64,000 nucleotides of DNA, from positions 62,001 through 126,000 of the forward strand of contig NZ_JACGWU010000003.1 in the NCBI RefSeq assembly GCF_014137865.1. Direction: 5' to 3'. Position numbers and translations under genes: made by a program. How positions within the stretch are numbered: the stretch's first letter is position 1; each line of letters starts with the position of its first letter. The DNA comes from Alpinimonas psychrophila. GTDB taxonomy: Bacteria; Actinomycetota; Actinomycetes; Actinomycetales; Microbacteriaceae. The notes under the pieces were generated by a model, which saw nothing but the letters and a program-made list of their open reading frames with translations, ran no database searches and was not told the DNA's origin. Positions 36,552-43,573 of the stretch are shown piece by piece.

Positions 36552-37357
36552 TGTTACGCATCGAAAACCTGTCCCTCACTATCAGAGCGCAGCGGGAAGA
36601 AATCCCGGTTTTGCACTCGGTCAACCTCACCGTTGGTCGGGGAGAATCCGTGGGCATCGTCGGGGAATCTGGTAGCGGGAAGTCAATGACGCTTCGTTCC
36701 ATTCTGCGAATCGAACCGGACGGGTCCACCGTAACGGGCCGGATCACTTTTGACGGCACAAACGTGCTGGAGTTGAGCGGCGAGCCCCTTCGACGCCTTC
36801 GGTCGCACGAGATTGCGATGATTGCCCAGAACCCGCATGCCGTCTTGAACCCCGTACTGGCGGTCGGGCGGTATCTCGTCGAAGGCATGCATGACGCTCA
36901 GGGCATGCCCACGCGCGCCGCAAAACTGCGGGCCGGAGAATTGCTGGAACAGGTGGGAATCGATGACGTTGATCGCGTCCTGAGGTCGTATCCGCATCAG
37001 CTTTCCGGTGGCATGTTGCAACGTGTCGTGATCGCCGGCGCGATCGCCGGAAACCCAAAGTTGCTGCTTGCCGACGAACCCACGACGGCATTGGATGTGA
37101 CCACCCAAGCTGAGGTGATGGCGATCCTGGATGACTGCCGCCGCGAGCTGGGAATGGCCATGCTCTTTGTCACGCACGATCTCGATCTCGCTGCCGCTGT
37201 GTGCGACCGTATTAGCGTGATGAAAGATGGCGTCGTCGTCGAAGACGGCGTACCAGATCAGCTCCGAGACAATCCTCGGCATCCCTACACGCGTGAACTC
37301 ATGGCCTCGCGTCCCGCCAGCATTGCCTGGCATGGCTCGAAAGGCGCGACAGCATGA
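36551..37357 (+). CDS. Oligopeptide-type ABC transporter ATP-binding protein (DppD-like)
   Basis: ATPase of 268 residues. Walker A GESGSGKSM, Q-loop QNPHAVLNPV, signature LSGGMLQRVVIAGAI, Walker B LLLADEPTTALDVT and the H-loop THDLDLAA are all intact. DNPRHPYTRELMAS near the end is the start of the oligopeptide-transporter C-terminal extension, but the cysteine-rich 4Fe-4S segment of some DppD proteins is absent. Confidence 0.92.
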   Translation: MLRIENLSLTIRAQREEIPVLHSVNLTVGRGESVGIVGESGSGKSMTLRSILRIEPDGSTVTGRITFDGTNVLELSGEPLRRLRSHEIAMIAQNPHAVLNPVLAVGRYLVEGMHDAQGMPTRAAKLRAGELLEQVGIDDVDRVLRSYPHQLSGGMLQRVVIAGAIAGNPKLLLADEPTTALDVTTQAEVMAILDDCRRELGMAMLFVTHDLDLAAAVCDRISVMKDGVVVEDGVPDQLRDNPRHPYTRELMASRPASIAWHGSKGATA

Positions 37358-38187
37358 TGTCCTCTCCCATTGTCGTCAAACATCTCACGAAGACGTTCCG
37401 GGGCACGCGTTCCAGCGGACCGGTTCTCGCGTTGGACGCCGTAAACCTTATTGTTGAAAAAGGAACCTGCATGGCCGTCGTGGGCGAGTCGGGGTCGGGC
37501 AAGACGACGCTAGGGCGCATCATTGTCGGCCTTGAGTCTGCCGATTCCGGAACGGTCGCGGTCGGGGGACGTCTCGTCTCCGGTCGGGCGACGAGGCGCG
37601 AACGCCAGCGGAGATCGTCTCAGATTCAAATGGTTTTCCAAGATCCTCAGAGCTCTTTGAACCGTAGACTTCCCGTGCGCGTTGCGATCGATGAGGTTCT
37701 TCGTATTCATTCAACGCTGGGAGCCGGTCCTCGAGCCGAGCGGTGCACCGAGCTGTTCGAGCAAGTGGGTTTGGAAGCTCGGCACCTTGACGCGTTGCCG
37801 AGTGAACTCTCGGGTGGCCAACGTCAACGTGTCGCTATTGCTCGTGCCCTCGCGGCATCACCTTCGGTCATCGTTCTGGATGAATCGGTGGCAGCCCTGG
37901 ACGTCACCGTTCAAGCCCAGATCTTGGACCTTCTTACCCGACTCCGACAGGAGCAGGGTCTCACCTACCTGTTCATCACCCATGACCTCACGGTCGTCCA
38001 GCAGATCGCCGACAACGTCGTGGTCATGCGCAAGGGCGCCATTGTTGAGCGCGGCCCTACGGCCGATGTTTTGGGCGCACCGCAGCATCCCTACACTCAG
38101 CTCCTTCTGGAGTGTGCTCCCCGGCCTGGTTGGAAGCCCCAGCGAGGCGTAATTCGAGCACTACGCGACGAAAGTGAAAAGTTATGA
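37354..38187 (+). CDS. Oligopeptide-type ABC transporter ATP-binding protein (DppF-like)
   Basis: Second ATPase, 277 residues. Walker A GESGSGKTT, Q-loop QDPQSSLNRRLPV, signature LSGGQRQRVAIARAL, and THDLTVVQQ are intact. The Walker B region reads VIVLDESVAALDVTVQAQ, with the usual ESVSALD variant of this family. It overlaps both neighbours by four bases. Confidence 0.92.
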   Translation: MMSSPIVVKHLTKTFRGTRSSGPVLALDAVNLIVEKGTCMAVVGESGSGKTTLGRIIVGLESADSGTVAVGGRLVSGRATRRERQRRSSQIQMVFQDPQSSLNRRLPVRVAIDEVLRIHSTLGAGPRAERCTELFEQVGLEARHLDALPSELSGGQRQRVAIARALAASPSVIVLDESVAALDVTVQAQILDLLTRLRQEQGLTYLFITHDLTVVQQIADNVVVMRKGAIVERGPTADVLGAPQHPYTQLLLECAPRPGWKPQRGVIRALRDESEKL

Positions 38188-39281
38188 CGACCACCCCCAC
38201 CATTGTCACCTTGGATGCCGCGGAACCGTTCGAACGGGGTCGTCAACGCGGTGTCGCCATTCGGGATGCCATTGCCACGAGTAGTCGCATCTACCGCGAG
38301 CTTTTTACCGCCGTCGGAATTGAGCGCGCGGACGTCCGCCGCTACGCCGAAGAATCCATCGCGGCCACCGAGAATTGGTCGATCGCCCTCGCAGAGGAAA
38401 TGCGGGGAACCGCCGAGGGCAGCGGACTTCCGCTCTGGGAAATCGCCTCATTGAATGCTCGTACCGAAATTCTCTCTCTTGCGCGCGGGGCCAAACCGGG
38501 GGAGTGCTCCACCATCGTGAGTACGCGCGGCACCCCGGTCGGTTCACAGACCTGGGACTGGCACGAGGAGTTGTCGGCCGGCTGGCATCTGCAGCGGGTG
38601 AGCGGGGCAGCGCATAGTTTTGTCGGTCTCACGGAACACGGCATCCTGAGCAAAATTGGCGTGAACGATGCCGGAATCGGCGTCATGTTGAACATCCTGG
38701 GCCACCAAGACGACAAGCCTGGCGGTGTACCCGTTCACCTCGTCGGCGCCCGCGTCCTGGCGGAAGCATCGACGTTTGACGAGGCTTTGAACATCCTGCG
38801 GGGAGCCCCCGTTAGCACCTCGAGCGCCGTGACGTTGCTCGGCCCCGGCGGCGCAGCGACCATCGAGCTCAATCCCCACGGTGCCGCCGTTGTGCGCCCC
38901 ACCGAAGGTGTCCTGCTGCACACGAATCATTTCTTGGACCCGGCGCTCGCTCAGGGCGAAAAGCCCGGGTTGTACGACCCAGATTCCCAATTGCGGATGC
39001 AGATGCTCGAAGAGCGAACACGCGACGCTGCGCGGATTCCCATGGAGGCATTGGAGCTTGTGCCCCTTCTCGTTTCGTACCCCGGCGACCTCGCCGACCT
39101 GTGCTGCATCCCCTCAGCGGGCGCGACGTTAGGGGAACGCTGGGCCACCTTGGCGACCGTCAGCCTCGACGTTGCCAAGCGGCGCCTGACGGTGTCTGCT
39201 GGCTCGCCCGCGGATGCCCCGGCGGCCGAAAAGATTCAGCTCGACGCCATGTCCAAGCTCGGCACCTTAGCTCGGCCATAA
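38184..39281 (+). CDS. C45-family peptidase / acyl-CoA:6-APA acyltransferase-like hydrolase
   Basis: N-terminal-nucleophile hydrolase of the penicillin acyltransferase (AAT) family, 365 residues. The family pattern is seen in FERGRQRGVAIRD, LNARTEIL and GECSTIV, where C108 would become the nucleophile after self-cleavage; WDWHEELSAG, GLTEHGILSKIGVNDAGIGVMLN and LHTNHFLDP follow. Such enzymes cleave or form amide bonds on acylated amines, including N-acyl amino acids and beta-lactam side chains. No signal peptide is seen, so it should act on imported substrate. It is the last gene of the transporter operon, overlapping the ATPase gene by four bases. The substrate is unknown. Confidence 0.85.
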   Translation: MTTTPTIVTLDAAEPFERGRQRGVAIRDAIATSSRIYRELFTAVGIERADVRRYAEESIAATENWSIALAEEMRGTAEGSGLPLWEIASLNARTEILSLARGAKPGECSTIVSTRGTPVGSQTWDWHEELSAGWHLQRVSGAAHSFVGLTEHGILSKIGVNDAGIGVMLNILGHQDDKPGGVPVHLVGARVLAEASTFDEALNILRGAPVSTSSAVTLLGPGGAATIELNPHGAAVVRPTEGVLLHTNHFLDPALAQGEKPGLYDPDSQLRMQMLEERTRDAARIPMEALELVPLLVSYPGDLADLCCIPSAGATLGERWATLATVSLDVAKRRLTVSAGSPADAPAAEKIQLDAMSKLGTLARP

Positions 39282-39298
39282 AAAGCCTGAGCCCACTG

Positions 39299-40429
39299 TT
39301 AGGGGCGAGCGCCGTGAACTCGACCGGGCGACTTCATCATCACGGCACAGATCACCAGGAGCGCCCATCCGGACTGATCAAGCTGCGGTCTGCTGAGAAC
39401 ACTCTGTGTCAGAAGGGCGACGAGGATCAGCAACGGCAAAAGCGAATTTGCCGTAAAAGGGCGCTGATCGTTGAGATCCCAGCGGGGGCGATCGATGGCC
39501 ACAAACCATGCACGCCAGGTCGTAGAAAGCACGAAAAAACCACAGACAACCAGGCCGATAATGCCGAGTCGACCCCAGATATCCCGCCACGTATTCGGGA
39601 TGTTCCAGATTGTGAGCCCGCCGGTCAGGACTCCGAATACTCCCCAGGTCCCGATGCCGAGCAACACGAGTGCCGCCACGGCGTAGACGCCACGCCGGGC
39701 AAGGGGGCTGGTGGCGCGAGCCCACAGGGCAAAGCCCAACACCAACAAAACGGCGGCAGCCGGGAGCAAGACCGTCGGCGAGTGTGTGAGCGCCAGGGTT
39801 CCAAGGGCGACAGCTAGCCAGGCAATCCCCCAAATGCGCCAGACCGTGCCATCGACGAGTTGCAGGCTGAACACAATCAACGCAATGAGTGCGAGGAATC
39901 CGAGTTCGTTCCCGGCGCCCACAATCCCGTGAATGACGCCGTTGTCGAAGCCATTGTAGAAACCGTTGTCGAAACCGTTGCCGTTTCCGAACCCGAAGAC
40001 GTAAATTTCGAACGCCAGAGACAGCGCTAGGAGCCAGCGGAGAGTCGTGCCCAGTGCCCGGATCAGGTCACGCCACGGCAAGAGAAGGGCGATGCCCAGG
40101 CCGATGATGGTCGTGAGCACCAGCACCGCAGCCGTCAGAATACTCGTGACGCGGTCGGGTGACCAGGCGATGGATACGATGACCAGGAGTAGGAAGCCGA
40201 GCAGTGTTACGGGAAGACGTCTCAAGGAGACTCGGCGTCGGGCGCGCCACAGCAGAACGGCATACGTGATCGCGAAAGCAAGAGCCATCACGAAGTAGAT
40301 GACCAACCCCAGCAAGGCCAGGAAGTAATCCCCGGTAAGGAACACGAGAATGCCGTGGCCACCGAAGAGCAACGCAAAGGCAGCGACGGCCAGGCCGGTA
40401 TGGGCATTACTGATCTTGCTCAGGGGCAT
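39299..40429 (-). CDS. O-antigen ligase/polymerase-like membrane protein
   Basis: Integral membrane protein of 376 residues with about ten helices. VSIAWSPDR, the extracytoplasmic loop and GNELGFLALIALIVFS followed by LTHSPTVL resemble the Wzy_C/O-antigen ligase family, which joins or polymerises lipid-linked glycans; identity is too low by eye for a firm call. Residues around 145-170 hold an unusual glycine-asparagine repeat (see separate entry). It lies ten bases after the acyl-CoA dehydrogenase stop but also has its own -10 box. Confidence 0.65.
   Translation of the reverse strand: MPLSKISNAHTGLAVAAFALLFGGHGILVFLTGDYFLALLGLVIYFVMALAFAITYAVLLWRARRRVSLRRLPVTLLGFLLLVIVSIAWSPDRVTSILTAAVLVLTTIIGLGIALLLPWRDLIRALGTTLRWLLALSLAFEIYVFGFGNGNGFDNGFYNGFDNGVIHGIVGAGNELGFLALIALIVFSLQLVDGTVWRIWGIAWLAVALGTLALTHSPTVLLPAAAVLLVLGFALWARATSPLARRGVYAVAALVLLGIGTWGVFGVLTGGLTIWNIPNTWRDIWGRLGIIGLVVCGFFVLSTTWRAWFVAIDRPRWDLNDQRPFTANSLLPLLILVALLTQSVLSRPQLDQSGWALLVICAVMMKSPGRVHGARP
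39939..39993 (-). repeat. NGF-type codon repeat inside the ligase-like gene
   Basis: The protein reads FGNGNGFDNGFYNGFDNG here. At the DNA level, imperfect 12-base units related to AACGGTTTCGAC recur on the minus strand. This looks like slippage or duplication in a periplasmic loop. Confidence 0.7.
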
Positions 40430-40436
40430 AGCTAAC

Positions 40437-40442
40437 AGGTTA
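40437..40442 (-). promoter_or_regulatory. Leaderless-type -10 box of the ligase-like gene
   Basis: TAACCT on the minus strand ends seven bases before the ATG at 40429 and overlaps the stop codon of the preceding acyl-CoA dehydrogenase gene. Confidence 0.45.
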
Positions 40443-41618
40443 GACGAAGGCAGCGTGTCCGGTGATGGCGCGGCCCACGATGAGGGTATTCATTTCGCGC
40501 GTTCCTTCGTAGCTATAGAGTGCTTCCGCATCAGCAAAGAATCGGGCCACGTCGTAATCCAGCACGATCCCGTTTCCGCCGAAAATCTCGCGGCACCACG
40601 CCACGCTTTCGCGCATCCGGGTAGTGGCGACGGCTTTGGCTAGGGCCGCATGCTCATCACGTTGGGTTCCAGCATCCTGCATTCTGGATGTCTCTTGCAC
40701 CAACGCCAGCGATGAGGTGATGTTTCCCAGACTCTTCACCAAAAGGTCTTGGATGAGCTGGTGGGAGGCGATCGGACGCCCAAATTGGATGCGCTCCTTG
40801 GAATATGCCAGGGCAGCCTCGTAGGCGCCCACGGCAATTCCGACTGCGGCCCACGCAACCTCGCCACGTGTGAGTCGAAGCACGGTGGCGGTGTCGGCAA
40901 ACGAGTTGGCGTTGACCAGCTTGTTGGCATGGGGGATGACAACATCCGTGAGGACAATGTCGGCATTTTGCACGATGCGCAACGACTGCTTGCGCTCAAT
41001 CTTGGTGGCGACGAAGCCCGGAGTGTTGGTGGGCACGATAAAGCCCTTCACCTGCTTATCGGCCACATCCTTAGCCCAGATAATGCAGATGTCACTAAAC
41101 GTGGCGTTGCCAATCCACCGCTTTTCGCCATTGAGGACCCACGTGTCGCCGCGCTTTTCGGCCGTGGTGCGCAGACCCTGCGCGGAGTCAGAGCCCGACA
41201 GCGGCTCGGTCAAACCGAAGGCTCCCACAATCTGGCCGGAGCCCAAGCCCGGTAGCCACTGGGCACGCTGCTCAGGGGATCCGCAGACGCCGATGGCCCC
41301 CATGGCCAGACCGTTTTGAACGCCCACGTAGGTTGCGACGCTGGCGTCGATTCGTGCGAGCTCCAAGGCGACCCAGCCGCGAAAGACCGCGGTGGTTTCG
41401 AAGGGCCACGTTTCGGGAAAAGCCATGCCAATGACGCCAACACGGGAGAGCCCGGCGATGATGTCTTTCGGAAATTCAGCGCGATCCCAGTGATCGTTGA
41501 CCACCGGTTTGACGTCAGTCTCGAGGTAATGGCGCAACTCGGCCAGTTTCGCCTTTTCATAGTCGGCGAGGCCCGCCTCGAGCCCAAAAAAATCTGAGGA
41601 CAGTGTTGTAAACGTCAT
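40440..41618 (-). CDS. Acyl-CoA dehydrogenase, glutaryl-CoA dehydrogenase-like
   Basis: FAD enzyme of 392 residues that oxidises acyl-CoA esters. GAFGLTEPLSGSDSAQGL and TWVLNGEKRWIGNATFSDI form the flavin and substrate region. The C-terminal EALYSYEGTREMNTLIVGRAITG contains the Y-E-G-T motif with the catalytic glutamate; the position and sequence look more like glutaryl-CoA dehydrogenase than short-chain enzymes. The ATG at 41618 is preferred to the GTG two codons earlier because that GTG touches the -10 box. In M. tuberculosis fadE25 lies near here, so a general acyl-CoA dehydrogenase is the alternative. Confidence 0.85.
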   Translation of the reverse strand: MTFTTLSSDFFGLEAGLADYEKAKLAELRHYLETDVKPVVNDHWDRAEFPKDIIAGLSRVGVIGMAFPETWPFETTAVFRGWVALELARIDASVATYVGVQNGLAMGAIGVCGSPEQRAQWLPGLGSGQIVGAFGLTEPLSGSDSAQGLRTTAEKRGDTWVLNGEKRWIGNATFSDICIIWAKDVADKQVKGFIVPTNTPGFVATKIERKQSLRIVQNADIVLTDVVIPHANKLVNANSFADTATVLRLTRGEVAWAAVGIAVGAYEAALAYSKERIQFGRPIASHQLIQDLLVKSLGNITSSLALVQETSRMQDAGTQRDEHAALAKAVATTRMRESVAWCREIFGGNGIVLDYDVARFFADAEALYSYEGTREMNTLIVGRAITGHAAFV

Positions 41619-41624
41619 GGCCAC

Positions 41625-41630
41625 AGGCTA
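41625..41630 (-). promoter_or_regulatory. Leaderless-type -10 box of the acyl-CoA dehydrogenase gene
   Basis: TAGCCT on the minus strand ends six bases before the ATG at 41618. Confidence 0.5.
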
Positions 41631-41769
41631 GCGAGTCATGGGCGCGATGTCAGCGGCAATTGATACCGTGAACAATGGGCGTCGCTTCGACACAGTTTTT
41701 CTTGTTTGGCGCCCACAAAAGTCGGGGTATCTTTTGCTCCCCTGCGCGTCGTGAGAAGGAATCCCCGCC

Positions 41770-43044
41770 ATGTTCGTTCGCCTCGAGAACACCCCGCGCG
41801 ACTATGCCTGGGGCTCGACTACAGCAATCGCCGAGCTTCTAGGGCGTAAGGCTTCGGGCGGTCCTGAAGCCGAGCTGTGGCTCGGAACCCATTCGGGCTC
41901 GCCGACGCGCATTGCTAACCCCGCGCAGGTTGGCGGCTATTCCACCCTCACAGAGTGGGTGGCCGCAAAACCCGAGCTGAAGATTGGTTTTTTGCTCAAG
42001 ATCTTGGCTGCTGACCATCCTCTTTCACTGCAGGCGCATCCCACCATTGCGCAGGCCCGAGACGGATACGATCGCGAGAACGCAGCAGGGGTTCCCTTGA
42101 CCGCCCTCAGGCGCAACTACAAAGATCGCAATCATAAGCCTGAGCTCATCGTTGCCCTGAGTCCGACGTTCGACGCCCTGTGTGGTTTTCGCCCACGGGA
42201 AGAAACTCTGAGAGTTCTTCGAGAATTCATCGTCATAGCCCATTCGGCGAAATTGTCGGCGGACGTCCTCGAGGTCTTTGCGGCAACCTTCGAAACGTTC
42301 GCCACCGATGAAGCGGCCAATGCGTGGGCCCTCCAGTGGCTGCTCACGGGTTCCGAGGGGACTCTCGAGCTCGTGAGTGAGTGCGTTGACGTCGCGACGA
42401 CAGTCGTATTCGCCGAGGCATCTGCTACGGCATCCGCTCCTTCAGCCCCTAGCCCAACTGCGATTGGTGCGGTTGCTGCAGCGGCTACCGTGCGGGAACT
42501 CGCCGCCGAATACCCCGGTGACCCGGGAATCGTTCTTGCCCTTCTCTTGAATCGCGTACGCCTCGCCCGCGGCGAGGCTCTGTACCTGCCGGCCGGCAAC
42601 ATGCATGCCTACCTCCGGGGCCTGGGCGTGGAGCTCATGGCCACGAGCGACAACGTCTTGCGCGGAGGTCTCACCCCCAAGCACATTGATGTCGCAGAAC
42701 TCCTGACCATCACGCAATGCCAACCGCTGCCTGTCCCCAGGCTGGCGCCCCGGGCGCTCACGCCGGGGATTGAGATTTTTGACCCAGGGTTGAGCGATTT
42801 CGCTCTCCTCCACGTAGTTCGTGAGGGCGCCAGCGGTCGGGAGCACGAACCGATCACTTTCGATGGCCCGGCCATCATTATCTGCACCGAAGGCGCGATA
42901 GAAATGACGGGCAAGAGTTCCTCGGTGTCCGTGAGAAGAGGCGACTTTTTCTTTGTCACACCCGACGAGGGCGCCATAAATTTTGAGGGAATCGGGGAGA
43001 TATTCGCCGCTAGAAGGGGTTTGACCCCTGTTTTTGGTCAATAA
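41770..43044 (+). CDS. manA: Mannose-6-phosphate isomerase, class I
   Basis: Interconverts fructose-6-phosphate and mannose-6-phosphate, feeding the mannose branch that ManB and ManC continue to GDP-mannose. It has 424 residues. The zinc site is visible in LQAHPTIAQA and KDRNHKPELIVAL, with YLPAGNMHAYLRGLGVELMATSDNVLRGGLT (read in pieces) as the second metal and substrate region. It has AGAAGGAA upstream of the ATG. An alanine-rich insertion lies near residues 215-240. Confidence 0.93.
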   Translation: MFVRLENTPRDYAWGSTTAIAELLGRKASGGPEAELWLGTHSGSPTRIANPAQVGGYSTLTEWVAAKPELKIGFLLKILAADHPLSLQAHPTIAQARDGYDRENAAGVPLTALRRNYKDRNHKPELIVALSPTFDALCGFRPREETLRVLREFIVIAHSAKLSADVLEVFAATFETFATDEAANAWALQWLLTGSEGTLELVSECVDVATTVVFAEASATASAPSAPSPTAIGAVAAAATVRELAAEYPGDPGIVLALLLNRVRLARGEALYLPAGNMHAYLRGLGVELMATSDNVLRGGLTPKHIDVAELLTITQCQPLPVPRLAPRALTPGIEIFDPGLSDFALLHVVREGASGREHEPITFDGPAIIICTEGAIEMTGKSSSVSVRRGDFFFVTPDEGAINFEGIGEIFAARRGLTPVFGQ

Positions 43045-43098
43045 ACGCGGGATTATTCGCAACTTTCGAGCATTGCTTGAAACTCCAGAAATCTCGAC

Positions 43099-43127
43099 TT
43101 GACGGAATCGAATGACAACGATGTAAT
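43099..43127 (+). promoter_or_regulatory. whiB promoter
   Basis: TTGACG (43099-43104) and TGTAAT (43122-43127) are 17 bases apart, the best conventional promoter in the window, giving a leader of about 45 bases. CTTGAC and GTCAAG (43098-43103 and 43130-43135) also form an inverted pair around it. Confidence 0.65.
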
Positions 43128-43180
43128 TAGTCAAGCGCCAGTAAGGCGTGTCGGGATACACAACAGGACGGGAGTTCGAT

Positions 43181-43495
43181 ATGGCACCGGAATATCGCGC
43201 TGGCGTACCAGACAATTGGTTCATTGATCCAGTTCGTTTGGGGGTACCTGGAGCACGTCAGCCTGAGATTGATGACAATCCCCTCGCCTGGCAAGCTGAT
43301 GCACTGTGTGCTCAGACAGACCCTGAGTCCTTCTTCCCCGAAAAGGGCGGATCCACTCGGGACGCAAAAAAGATTTGCACCACGTGCGAAGTTCGCAATG
43401 ACTGCCTCGAGTATGCGCTCTCCAACGATGAGCGTTTTGGTATCTGGGGCGGACTCAGTGAACGTGAGCGCCGCAAACTGCGTCGTCGCGCCTAG
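43181..43495 (+). CDS. whiB2: WhiB-family iron-sulfur transcription regulator (WhiB2/WhmD type)
   Basis: Small 4Fe-4S protein that binds sigma factor and tunes transcription; WhiB2/WhmD is linked to septation and division. It has 104 residues. The four cysteines are in ALCAQTD, ICTTC and NDCLEYAL, followed by the family turn FGIWGGLSERERRKLRRRA with its basic DNA-binding tail. The ATG at 43181 has GGGAG upstream; a GTG at 43148 is possible. It sits in the same neighbourhood as Rv3260c (whiB2). Confidence 0.93.
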   Translation: MAPEYRAGVPDNWFIDPVRLGVPGARQPEIDDNPLAWQADALCAQTDPESFFPEKGGSTRDAKKICTTCEVRNDCLEYALSNDERFGIWGGLSERERRKLRRRA

Positions 43496-43560
43496 GGTCA
43501 CTTTTTCCTGACGTCTTCGCCACGCCCGGTGGCTTCAGGCGTTTGACTGATTTCGCAACT

Positions 43561-43566
43561 TAGGCT
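43561..43566 (+). promoter_or_regulatory. Leaderless-type -10 box of the GT2 gene
   Basis: TAGGCT ends seven bases before the ATG at 43574; there is no Shine-Dalgarno sequence. Confidence 0.5.
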
Positions 43567-43573
43567 GACAACA

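Noticed and set aside
43510-43550. Hairpin GCCAC/GTGGC after whiB as a terminator
   Set aside because: Short stem with the T run on the wrong side for the plus strand; not strong enough to call.
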